A DNA stretch of 64,000 bases, taken from contig NZ_JALJXF010000001.1 in NCBI RefSeq assembly GCF_024169925.1, positions 3,664,001 through 3,728,000 on the forward strand, given 5' to 3'. Shown piece after piece: positions 44,995-56,076 of this stretch. Each line of letters starts with the position of its first letter. The stretch's first letter is position 1. The notes beneath the pieces were generated by a model that saw only the letters and a program-made list of their open reading frames with translations, made no database searches and was not told the origin of the DNA. The DNA comes from Methylorubrum extorquens. Lineage in GTDB: Bacteria > Pseudomonadota > Alphaproteobacteria > Rhizobiales > Beijerinckiaceae. Both the position numbers and the translations under genes were made by a program.

Positions 44995-46434
44995 TCAGCC
45001 CGGTATGACCGGCGGGTGGTATTCCAGCGTGAAGGCGAGCGCCCAGAGCAGGAACAGCACCACCGGCAGGTGGACGATGAGCTGAAGAAAGCTGAAGCCG
45101 ACGATGTCGCGGGCCTTCAAGCCCAGAATTCCGAGCAGCGGCAGCATGAAGAACGGGTTGATGAGGTTCGGCAGCGCCTCGGCCGCGTTGTAGACCTGCA
45201 CCGCCCAGCCGAGATGCACCTTCAGCTCGTTGGCCGCCTGCATCACGTAGGGCGCCTCCAACAGCCACTTGCCGCCGCCCGAGGGGATGAAGAAGCCGAG
45301 CAGCGCCGAGTAGACGCCCATGGCGAGCGGGAAGCTGCCTTGCGTGTTCATCGCCACGAAGGCGTGGGCGATGACGTCCGAGAGGCTGTGGCCGGCGGCG
45401 TTCTTGGCGCCCGTGAGGATCGCGGCGATGGCGGCGTAGAACGGAAACTGGATCAGGATGCCGGCGGTGGCCGGCACCGCCTTGGAGAGCGCGGCCAGGA
45501 AGCGCTTGGGCCGCCAGTGCAGCACGAAGCCGGCCATCAGGAACAGGAAGTTGTAGGTGTTGAGGTTGGAGATCGCGATCATCCAATCCTGGCGCGCGAA
45601 CTCCTGGATCAGCCAGCCCGCTGCCAGCAGGCCGATGAGGATCGTCAGGACGGGCGCGTGCTCCAGCCATTCGCCGGGCTGCTTGGGCGGCGCGACGCTG
45701 TCTTCCTGTTTGGAGACATCGACGCCGAGGTCCTGCGCCGTCACCGCCGTCTCGCGGCCCGGCGCGGAAGCGAGCGCGATCAGCGCCGACATCACCACGA
45801 GGATGGCGGCGATCAGGATCGACTGCCACAGGAAGATCGTCTCGCTGAACGGGATCACGCCTGTGATCGGCAAGAGGCCCGGCGGCAGGCTTTTCGGGTT
45901 GGCCTGAAGCTGCGCCGCGGACGAAGACAGACCCATCGCCCAGGTGGCGCCGAGGCCGAGATAGGCAGCCGCGCCCGCCGCGCGGTAATCCATCCGCAAC
46001 TCGGTGCGCCGCGCCAGCGCGCGGGCGAGCAGGCCGCCGAAGATCAGGCTCAGGCCCCAGCTCAGGAGCGAGGAGAGCATGGTGGCGAGTGCCACGTATC
46101 CGATGGCGCCGCGGCCGGTCTTCGGCACCAGTGCCATCCGGTCGATCAGGGCCTGCATCGGGGCGGATGTCGCCACCACGTAGCCGCCGATGGTGACGAA
46201 GACCATCTGCATGGTGAAGGGGATCAGGGTCCAGAACCCGTCGCCGAAGCTCTTCGACACCGCCTGGACCGGCGCGCCGTTGATGAGCGCCGCCGACGCC
46301 ACGATGACCACGGCGATGGCCACGAACACGAAGGCGTCGGGAAACCACTTCTCCGCCCAATCGGTGAAACGGAGCGCGAGGCGGGCCATGGCCCGCTCCT
46401 CGGTCCGCTTGCGGGGCTCTGCGGGCGCATCCAT
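44995..46434 (-). CDS. atoE: short-chain fatty acid transporter (AtoE type)
   Basis: A 479-residue inner-membrane protein with about 11-12 hydrophobic helices. The conserved AtoE-type features are the N-terminal helix after R-F-T-D-W-A-E-K-W-F-P-D-A-F-V-F, P-F-T-M-Q-M-V-F-V-T-I-G-G-Y near residue 72 and the C-terminal F-F-I-P-S-G-G-G-K-W (about residue 385), followed by L-I-N-P-F-F-M-L-P-L-L-G-I-L-G-L. These proteins take up acetoacetate, butyrate and similar acids. ATG 46434 has GAGGAG nine nt upstream. Likely role: butyrate/acetate uptake feeding central carbon. Confidence 0.9.
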   Translation of the reverse strand: MDAPAEPRKRTEERAMARLALRFTDWAEKWFPDAFVFVAIAVVIVASAALINGAPVQAVSKSFGDGFWTLIPFTMQMVFVTIGGYVVATSAPMQALIDRMALVPKTGRGAIGYVALATMLSSLLSWGLSLIFGGLLARALARRTELRMDYRAAGAAAYLGLGATWAMGLSSSAAQLQANPKSLPPGLLPITGVIPFSETIFLWQSILIAAILVVMSALIALASAPGRETAVTAQDLGVDVSKQEDSVAPPKQPGEWLEHAPVLTILIGLLAAGWLIQEFARQDWMIAISNLNTYNFLFLMAGFVLHWRPKRFLAALSKAVPATAGILIQFPFYAAIAAILTGAKNAAGHSLSDVIAHAFVAMNTQGSFPLAMGVYSALLGFFIPSGGGKWLLEAPYVMQAANELKVHLGWAVQVYNAAEALPNLINPFFMLPLLGILGLKARDIVGFSFLQLIVHLPVVLFLLWALAFTLEYHPPVIPG

Positions 46435-46530
46435 CGGCGTCGGCTCCTCATCCGCGGCACGAACGGCCGCGGTTAGGCCCTGTTAGAGAGGGAGCCGACG
46501 CCGGGTTCAAGCCGGTCCGGTGACGAAACC

Positions 46531-47262
46531 TCAACGCTCACAGAAATCGAGATTGGCCGGCCGCCTGGGCATCCGGCTCACGTCGCCCGTCTCGCCGAGC
46601 CGGGTCATCGTCACCGGGATCTCACCCCCGACCGCCTCGATCCGGACGTTTCGCGCCCAGACTCGCCCGTAGCCCTTGAGGAAGAACCCATAATGGAGGC
46701 TGGCGGCCTGCTCCGGCACGTCGAGGACGATGCTGCGCCGGGTCCAATTCGCGGTTCCCTTGAGCGGACCGTCGGTCTGTCGCTCCATCATGTTGTCGAA
46801 GCTTAAGCCGCGCCGCTCGTAGCCATCGACACGCATCCACAACGTGGCAGCGTCCGCATCCTCGACTTTCAGCTCGGCCGTGAGCCTCAGGCGCTGCCCA
46901 AGGAAGTCCTGCGCGCCGATGCTCTGCATCAGCACGGCGATCAGCCCCGTCAAATCCTTGCCTTGGCCGCGCGCGACGATGCTTTCGATCAAAGCGGCGC
47001 CCGGTCGATCGGGATCGAGGCCGAGCCGGTGCGTGGTATCGCCGACGGAGCCGACGACGAACCAGTCCTTCGGCAGTGTCAGCGGCGTGACGCTCGGCGA
47101 TTCCCGCTCTTCCAGCCGGGCCGACAGGACGTTCCAGTCGGAAAAGCCGAACTGCCGGGCGACGAGTTCGAGGCAAGTACTGTGGGGGAGATCGATGCGG
47201 CGCTCCGACAACGAGGTGCGCAGCGTCCTGGCCATCGATTTGGCGTTCGAGATGTCGAGCAT
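46531..47262 (-). CDS. hypothetical protein with glyoxalase-related N-terminal domain
   Basis: The first ~50 residues (S-N-A-K-S-M-A-R-T-L-R-T-S-L, then S-T-C-L-E-L-V-A-R-Q-F-G-F-S-D-W-N-V-L-S-A-R-L) match a short helical domain often fused to glyoxalase-superfamily proteins. Here no VOC domain follows: the rest (about 60-243) is beta-rich with V-G-S-V-G-D-T-T-H-R-L-G-L-D and Y-G-F-F-L-K-G-Y-G-R-V-W-A-R-N-V-R-I-E, resembling a carbohydrate-binding jelly roll. Cytoplasmic by absence of a signal peptide. Function not known. Confidence 0.75.
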   Translation of the reverse strand: MLDISNAKSMARTLRTSLSERRIDLPHSTCLELVARQFGFSDWNVLSARLEERESPSVTPLTLPKDWFVVGSVGDTTHRLGLDPDRPGAALIESIVARGQGKDLTGLIAVLMQSIGAQDFLGQRLRLTAELKVEDADAATLWMRVDGYERRGLSFDNMMERQTDGPLKGTANWTRRSIVLDVPEQAASLHYGFFLKGYGRVWARNVRIEAVGGEIPVTMTRLGETGDVSRMPRRPANLDFCER

Positions 47263-47431
47263 GGTCGAGCCTTCGCTTGGGCGCGTTCGGCGTCAGTGCT
47301 CGCGTTACTGACAGGCGGCCCAAACAAGGGGTCGATCCGAGGTCGGCCGTACATTCACCGTTCCCCGAGGGGTGCGAGCGGCGGGCTGTACGGGGCCATG
47401 ACGAGAAGCTAGGTCGAGTCGGCTCCGGCGG

Positions 47432-48109
47432 TCAAGCCTGAGCCGAGACCCGCAAGAATTCCACGGCCGGGCCCTGCGCCTGCGAAAAGACGCCCGCCGT
47501 CAGCGCGTTGCCATAGACCGCGCCCGTGTCGAGATTGGTGCGGAAGCGACGGCAATCCGGCCCGCCGCGGGTCTGCGGCGTGTGGCCGTGGACGACGTGG
47601 CGGCCGAAATCGTGGTCCTCGGACAGGAACGGCTCACGGATCCAGAGCCGGTTGTGGAGGTCCGGGTCCGGCACCTCCCCTTCGGGGCGGAAGCCGGCAT
47701 GGACGTACCAGCGCTGCGCATCCTCGTGCAGGGTCGGCAGGGCCTCGATCCAGTCGAGCATCTCGCCAGGCAGCTCCTCCGGCCCCGACACGTCGAACGA
47801 CGTGAGAGTCTCGGCGCCGCCGTTATAGACCCAATGGTCGAGGGCGCCGGGCTCGCGCAGGCTCTTCAGCAACATCTCCTCGTGGTTGCCCATGAGGCAG
47901 ACCACGTCCTCCGGCTCGCGCCATTGCAGGCGGCGCAGGGTCTCGATCACCCGCGCGCTGTCGGGCCCGCGATCGATGTAATCGCCGAGGAAGACGAGCT
48001 TCCTGGCGCAGCCCCCCGCATGGGCCTCGATGCGTTCCAGCAGGCGGTCGAGCAGATCGGCGCAGCCGTGGATGTCGCCGATGGCGTAGGTGATCGTCTC
48101 GGCGGTCAT
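47432..48109 (-). CDS. serine/threonine protein phosphatase (PPP/ApaH-like metallophosphoesterase)
   Basis: A 225-residue calcineurin-like phosphatase. The dimetal-site motifs are all present: G-D-I-H-G-C (about residues 12-17), G-D-Y-I-D-R-G-P-D-S (about 43-52), G-N-H-E-E-M (about 76-81) and V-H-A-G-F-R and V-H-G-H-T-P near 140 and 175. This is the bacterial PrpA/PphA-like family. ATG 48109 (M-T-A-E-T-I-T-Y-A) is preferred; the upstream open frame gives no family match. Substrates could be phosphoproteins or diadenosine polyphosphates. Confidence 0.92.
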   Translation of the reverse strand: MTAETITYAIGDIHGCADLLDRLLERIEAHAGGCARKLVFLGDYIDRGPDSARVIETLRRLQWREPEDVVCLMGNHEEMLLKSLREPGALDHWVYNGGAETLTSFDVSGPEELPGEMLDWIEALPTLHEDAQRWYVHAGFRPEGEVPDPDLHNRLWIREPFLSEDHDFGRHVVHGHTPQTRGGPDCRRFRTNLDTGAVYGNALTAGVFSQAQGPAVEFLRVSAQA

Positions 48110-48165
48110 CCACTCGTTGTCGATGGGATTTCGCTGCAACGCAAGACGAGGGTATGCCGAGCTGA

Positions 48166-48522
48166 TTACCCGGGGCGGAACACGTCCGGATAGGGGCGTT
48201 CGAGGCGCGACTTCTGACGCTGACACCACGCGGCGACCCCCGTCGCCTCGATCTCGGCGCGGATCCGGGCCTTCTCGGCCTTCACGATCCGCATGAAAGG
48301 CTCCTTGCCCGCCTGCCGGATGCCGTCCATCAGCACGGTTCCCTGAAGCGTCTCGGTAAAGCCGACATCGATTCCGACATGCGCCGGGCAGCGGTTCTTG
48401 AGCGCGGTGAGGAGCGCCGCGTCGCCGGCGACCGACCGCAGCGCGGCCGGATCGTCGGCAGGCTGCGCCTGCGCCGGTACGGCGGCGGCCCAGAGCGTGA
48501 GCGCGAGAGCGATCCGCCTCAT
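48166..48522 (-). CDS. hypothetical exported protein (118 aa)
   Basis: Signal peptide M-R-R-I-A-L-A-L-T-L-W-A-A-A-V-P-A-Q-A (1-19). The mature domain is mostly helical with two cysteines (L-K-N-R-C-P-A-H-V and A-A-W-C-Q-R-Q) that could pair. No family recognised. It lies 56 bp upstream of the phosphatase gene on the same strand and 111 bp from clpB's end. Confidence 0.65.
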   Translation of the reverse strand: MRRIALALTLWAAAVPAQAQPADDPAALRSVAGDAALLTALKNRCPAHVGIDVGFTETLQGTVLMDGIRQAGKEPFMRIVKAEKARIRAEIEATGVAAWCQRQKSRLERPYPDVFRPG

Positions 48523-48633
48523 CGAGTTTCCTTCTCCGGCGCGGTGAAGGGGGCGCTCCGGATCGTTCCGGCGTGGCCCCGGTCGAGGCTGCCCCGGCGC
48601 GGTCTCCCGCGCCGGGGCCTGTCGTTCACCCGA

Positions 48634-51258
<2,625 letters not shown>

Positions 51259-51390
51259 TTCGTGTTGCCCTTCCCCGGATCGGATCGGTCTTCCGCCCGC
51301 TTCACGCGGCACGGAGCCTCCGATGCGTCGCCCCGCGGGGTCAGCCCCGCCGGGACACCGGCGCTCTCTTCTGAGCCGCCGGCAGGGATG

Positions 51391-51421
51391 AATTGGGTGT
51401 TGCGTTTACGTGACACAAGAG
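51391..51421 (-). promoter_or_regulatory. candidate RpoH (heat-shock) promoter of clpB
   Basis: On the minus strand CTCTTGTG (around 51421-51414) is followed after 15-16 nt by ACCCAATT. RpoH promoters have CTTGAA, 13-15 nt, then CCCCATNT, so the CTTG and CCC/AT cores match with two or three deviations. The distance to ATG 51258 leaves a leader of about 125 nt. Confidence 0.5.
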
Positions 51422-51461
51422 GGCGAGGGCGCCCAAAACGCATCCCAGTTGGGCATTCGGA

Positions 51462-52235
51462 TCAGGCCTGTTGGAGTCGGTCGCCGACCGCCACGGCGCC
51501 ATCGGTGAGCACTTCGAGGTAGATGCCGAGATCGACGTGGTCGAAATGGCGTTTCAGCGCCTTGGGCAGGTTGGTGTCGCGCCGAGCCGTCTCCGGATTC
51601 ACATCGACGGCAGCGCAGCGCGGCGTGCGGGCGAGCCCCCGCAGACGTAAGCTCCCGATCGTCACCTCCCGGCCGACCCACTCCATCTCCGCCCACGGCT
51701 CCAGCCCATCGACGTAGATGTTGGCGCGGAAGCGCAACGGGTGGATCGCGCTGCCCGTCCGCTCCTCCAGGGCACGGACCGAGGCGAGGTTGATGAGCGA
51801 GACCGCGCGCATGAAAGCCGGCGAGATCACGCTGCCATCGGTGAACTTGTGGTCGGCCGCCCGCACGAGGCGCGGCCGACCCTTGGCCGCCGGGCCGACA
51901 TAAGCCTCGAAGAAGCGTTCGACCGCCTCGCGGCCCTCGGGCTCGGTCAGATCCTCGGTGAGCATCGTCTCGCCGTCGCGGGTGATCGTGAACTGCCCGG
52001 TTTCGGGGTCGAACCGCGTCGCGAGTGCAGCCAGCACCTCGTTGCTGCGCAGCATCAGGAAGCAGCCCTTGTCGAGCGGCTTGGGTTTCAGCGAATCGAA
52101 GGCCGTGGTGCCGAGCGCGAGGGCGTATTCGCGGTCGAAGGCGAGGCCGGATGCGCGGGCCAGCGTCAACGCCGGAAGCGGCTCGGCCGAGAGACCCTTG
52201 ACCGGATAGCGATAGAGCGCGGTGACCTCGGCCAT
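51462..52235 (-). CDS. MOSC domain protein (paralogue 1)
   Basis: A 257-residue protein with an N-terminal MOSC beta-barrel domain (L-Y-R-Y-P-V-K-G-L-S at residues 7-16) and a C-terminal MOSC domain (W-A-E-M-E-W-V-G near 183). The Cys of the MOSC site is in P-R-C-A-A-V-D-V-N-P-E-T (about residue 206), the residue used to carry sulfur or ligate molybdenum in the family. MOSC proteins act in Mo-cofactor sulfuration or N-hydroxy reduction. It is divergent from the paralogue at 52372. ATG 52235. Confidence 0.9.
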   Translation of the reverse strand: MAEVTALYRYPVKGLSAEPLPALTLARASGLAFDREYALALGTTAFDSLKPKPLDKGCFLMLRSNEVLAALATRFDPETGQFTITRDGETMLTEDLTEPEGREAVERFFEAYVGPAAKGRPRLVRAADHKFTDGSVISPAFMRAVSLINLASVRALEERTGSAIHPLRFRANIYVDGLEPWAEMEWVGREVTIGSLRLRGLARTPRCAAVDVNPETARRDTNLPKALKRHFDHVDLGIYLEVLTDGAVAVGDRLQQA

Positions 52236-52371
52236 CTGTCCTCATCCTCCTGACGCGAGGGGGCAGGCTGGCCGAGACCGCGGCGGCGGACCATGCGGAA
52301 TTCTCCGTAGACGGCGCGTGCGCCTGCCGGCCCGGTTGCAAATCGGGCGCTCCCGGATTTAGCGAAGGCGG

Positions 52372-53148
52372 ATGAGCCAGAGCCCCGACCTCCGCATCGC
52401 CGCCCTCTACCGCTACCCGGTCAAAGGCCTCTCGCCCGAGGCGCTGGAGACGGCCGAGCTGGAAACCAGCGGCTACTTTCCCGGCGACCGGCTCTACGCC
52501 ATCGAAAACGGCCCCTCCGGCTTCAACGAGACCGTGCCGCGCCACCGGCCGAAGGTCGCCTACCTGATGCTGATGCGCAACGAGGCGCTGGCGCGGCTGC
52601 GCACCCGGTTCGACGACGCCACGCATCGCCTCACGGTCGAGGAGAATGGGGTACAGGCGGTGGACGCGAACTTGAGCACGGCGGAGGGGCGCGCGGCGCT
52701 CGCCGAATTCATGAAAGGGTTCCTGCCGAACGAACTGCGCGGTGCGCCGCGGGTACTGACGGCGCCGCCCGGTTACCGCTTCACCGATTCGCCCACCGGC
52801 TACGTCTCACTCATCAACCGCGCGAGCGTGGCGGCGACCGAGGATCTCGTCGGCGCCCCCGTGGATCCCCTGCGCTTCCGCGGCAACCTCTATCTCGACG
52901 GGCTGGAGCCTTGGGCCGAACTCGACATGGTCGGCCGGGTGCTGGAAGCGGGCGACGTCCGGCTGAAGATCACGAGCCGGACCGAGCGGTGCGCAGCCAC
53001 CAATGTCGATCCGCAGACGGGCCAGCGCGACCTGTCGATCCCGAGAACCCTCATGCAGGGGGTCGGCCACGCCGATTGCGGTGTCTACGCCGAGGTGCTG
53101 TCCGGCGGCGTGCTGCGGACGGGCGACGGCTTGCGGGTGATCGGCTGA
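52372..53148 (+). CDS. MOSC domain protein (paralogue 2)
   Basis: A 258-residue paralogue of the divergent neighbour: both share A-A-L-Y-R-Y-P-V-K-G-L-S at the N-terminus, F-T-D-S at mid-length, L-R-F-R-G-N-L-Y-L-D-G-L-E-P-W-A-E and R-C-A-A-T-N-V-D-P-x-T with the conserved Cys. The N-terminal segment runs M-S-Q-S-P-D-L-R-I. The gene starts 136 bp from its sister, so they share a divergent promoter region. Likely molybdenum-cofactor linked, but the substrate is unknown. Confidence 0.9.
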   Translation: MSQSPDLRIAALYRYPVKGLSPEALETAELETSGYFPGDRLYAIENGPSGFNETVPRHRPKVAYLMLMRNEALARLRTRFDDATHRLTVEENGVQAVDANLSTAEGRAALAEFMKGFLPNELRGAPRVLTAPPGYRFTDSPTGYVSLINRASVAATEDLVGAPVDPLRFRGNLYLDGLEPWAELDMVGRVLEAGDVRLKITSRTERCAATNVDPQTGQRDLSIPRTLMQGVGHADCGVYAEVLSGGVLRTGDGLRVIG

Positions 53149-53170
53149 CGCGGGATCGGCGCGTGCCGAA

Positions 53171-53395
53171 TCAGCGCTTGCGAGCCTGGGCGCGGGCCGT
53201 GAGCCAGAGCGGCTCGGGCTCGGCGCAGGGCAGGAGCGCAGCCACGGCGTCGAGATCGACCGCGTAGTTCTCGGTGAGCTGACGCCAGATGTCGGCGGAA
53301 GAGCCTGCGCCCTGGCCGAGACGCTCGACGATGCGAGCAAGCAGGCCGGGATGCGTGAGACTCGGACGCGGCATCGCCAGATCGGCATTCAGCAT
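53171..53395 (-). CDS. hypothetical protein (74 aa)
   Basis: A short soluble protein, M-L-N-A-D-L-A-M-P-R-P-S-L-T-H-P-G-L-L-A-R-I-V-E-R-L-G-Q-G at the N-terminus, then a helix and A-L-L-P-C-A-E-P-E-P-L-W-L-T-A-R-A-Q-A-R-K-R. It looks like a helix-turn-helix-lacking small regulatory or secretion-related protein; no family recognised. Starts at ATG 53395; a longer frame upstream (to 53509) lacks support. Convergent end 22 bp from the MOSC gene. Confidence 0.5.
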   Translation of the reverse strand: MLNADLAMPRPSLTHPGLLARIVERLGQGAGSSADIWRQLTENYAVDLDAVAALLPCAEPEPLWLTARAQARKR

Positions 53396-53809
53396 GGTCG
53401 CCCCCCTTCGTTCAACCAGGGGATGATTGATCGTGATGGTTAACCATCGTTTAAGCACCGGATCGAAATCGGCTGAAACGACGACCCGAATACAGCTCAA
53501 CGACCACAAGCATCAGAGTTCGACCCGCCGAACCTGAGTTTCCTCGTCTCCGTCCCTCGACCCCGCGATCGGCCGAGCCGCGTTTCAAGAGTGACACGAA
53601 GCGGCGCTATGGCATCGTTCCAAGGGGTGGCCACCGGCGTCCGACGTGTCGGCGCCGATCGGATGTCGTGAAAGCGCTCTTCGAAAGCGCTCTTCGCACG
53701 GCACCCATCGCAGGATCGCGAGCACGCGGACTCTTCGCGTCGCACAAAGCCTGCGCTAGAAGCCGTGCCGAATCCGCCTCCGACTCGAGAGAGAGCCAGG
53801 ACGACCGCG
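53396..53809. other. intergenic region upstream of argB (414 bp)
   Basis: No gene is supported. The notable content is a 13-bp tandem repeat (53670-53695) and GC-rich leader. The left part, 53396-53480, is AT-richer and probably contains the promoter of the 74-residue gene. The argB promoter should lie in the right part but no consensus is clear. Confidence 0.5.
53670..53695 (+). repeat. 13-bp tandem duplication upstream of argB
   Basis: GAAAGCGCTCTTC occurs twice in direct succession. Each unit contains the palindrome AGCGCT. The related GGCGCTCTTCGAAAG stands upstream of the DUF1275 gene near 60028-60042, so the motif recurs at least once. Confidence 0.6.
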
Positions 53810-54706
53810 ATGACCGATCCGTTGCCGAACGTGCATGTGCGTGCCGAGATCCTGACCCAGGCGCTGCCGCATATGCAGCGCTACGATCAGGAAATCGTCG
53901 TCATCAAGTATGGCGGCCACGCCATGGGCGACCCGGCGGCGGCGGAGGACTTCGCCGAGGATATCGTGCTGCTCGAACAATCCGGCCTGAAGCCGATCGT
54001 CGTGCATGGCGGCGGGCCGCAGATCGGCAAGATGCTGGCCCGGCTGGGCATCGAATCGGAGTTCCGCGGCGGCTTGCGCGTCACCGACGAGGCCACTGTC
54101 GAGGTGGTCGAGATGGTTCTGGCCGGTTCGATCAACAAGCAGATCGTCGGCTGGATCGCCGCCGAGGGCGGCCGGGCGATCGGCCTGTGCGGCAAGGACG
54201 GCAACATGGTTCGCGCCAAGCGGGCGATGCGGACGGTCAAGGACCCCGACAGCAACATCGAGCAGGCGATCGATCTCGGCCTCGTCGGCGAGCCCGAGCA
54301 TGTCGAGCGCGGCGTGCTCGACGCGGTGCTGAAGGCCGAGCTGATCCCGGTCCTCGCCCCCGTGGCCTACGGCGAGGACGGCAAGACCTACAACGTCAAC
54401 GCCGACACCTTCGCCGGCGCCATCGCCGGGGCATTGCGGGCCAAGCGCCTGCTGCTGCTCACCGACGTGCCCGGCGTGCTCGACAAGGACAAGAACCTGA
54501 TCCAGGAATTGACCATCGAGGATTGCCGCCGCCTGATCGCCGACGGCACCATCACCGGCGGCATGATCCCGAAGGTCGAGACCTGCATCTACGCCCTCGA
54601 ACAGGGCGTGGAGGCGGTGGTCATCCTCAACGGCAAGGTGGCGCACGCGGCGCTGCTCGAGCTGTTCACCGATTTCGGTGCGGGCACCCTGATCCGGCGC
54701 ACCTGA
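53810..54706 (+). CDS. argB: acetylglutamate kinase
   Basis: Phosphorylates N-acetylglutamate, the committed step of arginine biosynthesis, and is often controlled by PII and arginine. The 298 residues have the amino-acid-kinase signatures: V-I-K-Y-G-G-H-A-M (about 28-36), V-H-G-G-G-P-Q-I-G (about 64-72), F-R-G-G-L-R-V-T-D and G-A-I-A-G-A-L; the end is F-G-A-G-T-L-I. ATG 53810 (M-T-D-P-L-P-N) is used. It heads a three-gene group with a HAD nucleotidase and a zincin. Confidence 0.96.
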   Translation: MTDPLPNVHVRAEILTQALPHMQRYDQEIVVIKYGGHAMGDPAAAEDFAEDIVLLEQSGLKPIVVHGGGPQIGKMLARLGIESEFRGGLRVTDEATVEVVEMVLAGSINKQIVGWIAAEGGRAIGLCGKDGNMVRAKRAMRTVKDPDSNIEQAIDLGLVGEPEHVERGVLDAVLKAELIPVLAPVAYGEDGKTYNVNADTFAGAIAGALRAKRLLLLTDVPGVLDKDKNLIQELTIEDCRRLIADGTITGGMIPKVETCIYALEQGVEAVVILNGKVAHAALLELFTDFGAGTLIRRT

Positions 54707-54793
54707 CGGCAGCGCTTCCCTGAGCGACGCGCCTCCCTACATACGGGACGGGACATTCCCGTCCCGTTTCCCCTCACAAGCGTTATCCTCCCC

Positions 54794-55540
54794 TTGCTGC
54801 TTCCCGGCGAGAGCCACTTCACCACCCCCGACGCCCGCGGGTTCTCCCACGTCGATACCTGGGTGTTCGACCTCGACAACACGCTCTACCCGAGCGACGC
54901 GCGGGTCTGGCCGCAGGTGGACGAGCGGATCACGCTCTACGTCATGCGGCTCTATGGGCTCGACGCGATCTCGGCGCGCGCCCTGCAGAAGCATTTCTAC
55001 CATCGCTACGGCACCACCCTGAAGGCGCTGATGGTGGAGGAAGGGGTCGATCCGCACGACTTCCTCGACTTCGCCCACGACATCGACCACTCGACGATCA
55101 AGCTCGACGAAGCCCTCGGCACGGCGATCGAGCATCTGCCGGGGCGCAAGCTGATCCTCACCAACGGCTCGCGCCGCCACGCGGAACGGGTCGCGGGCAA
55201 GCTCGGCATCCTCGACCATTTCGAGGACGTGTTCGACATCGCCGACGCCGACTTCATCCCCAAGCCCGACCGCGGCACCTACGAGCGCTTCCTCCTTCGC
55301 CACGAGGTCGATCCCCGGCGCTCGGCCCTGTTCGAGGACATCGCCCGCAACCTCGTGGTGCCGCACGACCTCGGCATGGCGACCGTGCTGGTGGTGCCGC
55401 CGACGCTCGATCCGTTCCGCGAGCTCTTCGAGCAGGAGGCGGTGCAGGAGCCGCATATCGACCACATCACCAGCGATCTGGCGTCCTTCCTGGTCCGCTG
55501 CGTGCTGCCGGTCGTCCCACCCGAGCCCGCCGCGCCGTGA
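54794..55540 (+). CDS. HAD-superfamily pyrimidine 5'-nucleotidase
   Basis: A 248-residue HAD phosphatase of the PYR-NUC/SDT1 type. Motif I D-L-D-N-T-L-Y (about residues 26-32) supplies the nucleophile, motif II T-N-G-S, Lys in F-I-P-K-P-D-R, and motif IV F-E-D-I-A-R-N-L. In Hyphomicrobiales this gene follows argB. TTG 54794 starts the frame; no ATG is near. Overlaps the next gene by 4 bp (GTGA). Confidence 0.9.
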   Translation: MLLPGESHFTTPDARGFSHVDTWVFDLDNTLYPSDARVWPQVDERITLYVMRLYGLDAISARALQKHFYHRYGTTLKALMVEEGVDPHDFLDFAHDIDHSTIKLDEALGTAIEHLPGRKLILTNGSRRHAERVAGKLGILDHFEDVFDIADADFIPKPDRGTYERFLLRHEVDPRRSALFEDIARNLVVPHDLGMATVLVVPPTLDPFRELFEQEAVQEPHIDHITSDLASFLVRCVLPVVPPEPAAP

Positions 55541-55977
55541 GCGACGCGGCTGCGGGCCACTGGGCCGGGGCCAAGGCTCCGAGTTTGGTCGAGATCGAGG
55601 CTCTCGCCGATGCCGCCTTCGCCGCCCTGCCGGAGGAATTCCGGGTGCTCTGCGCGGGCGTGCGCATCCACGTCGATGACTTTCCCGACGACGAGACTCT
55701 GACCGAGATGGGCTGCGAGTCGGAGTTCGACCTGCTCGGCCTGTTCCGCGGCGTCGGCCTGGCGCAGGCGGGCGAGGTCGCCACGGGGCAGATGCCCAAC
55801 GCCGTCTGGCTCTACCGCCGGCCGCTGCTCGATTACTGGGCCGAGCATGACGAGACGCTGGACCACCTCGTCACCCACGTCCTCGTTCACGAGATCGGCC
55901 ACCATTTCGGCCTCTCCGACGACGACATGGCCGGCATTGAGGCGGCGGCCGACGTGATCGAGACGTCTGAAGCCTGA
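55537..55977 (+). CDS. zincin-like metallopeptidase domain protein (DUF1025/PF06262)
   Basis: A 146-residue protein with the zinc-site H-E-I-G-H-H-F-G-L-S-D-D-D (about residues 117-129), H-E-x-x-H being the catalytic core, preceded by T-H-V-L-V. This is the acidic zincin family PF06262 (Mlr-like minigluzincins), intracellular and of unclear substrate. GTG 55537 overlaps the HAD-gene stop. Third and last of the argB group. Confidence 0.9.
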   Translation: MSDAAAGHWAGAKAPSLVEIEALADAAFAALPEEFRVLCAGVRIHVDDFPDDETLTEMGCESEFDLLGLFRGVGLAQAGEVATGQMPNAVWLYRRPLLDYWAEHDETLDHLVTHVLVHEIGHHFGLSDDDMAGIEAAADVIETSEA

Positions 55978-56076
55978 GCCCGGTCTCGGTCCGCTCGCTT
56001 TCCGCGTCCCCCCGTCATCGCGAGGCGAGGCCGACGCGAGAAATCTCGAACGCGTCGGAAAGGACGAGCCTTCCGT

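Noticed and set aside
53497..53745. 82-codon minus-strand frame upstream of argB
   Set aside because: Arg/Ser-rich composition, no ribosome-binding site and overlap with the tandem repeat; no support.
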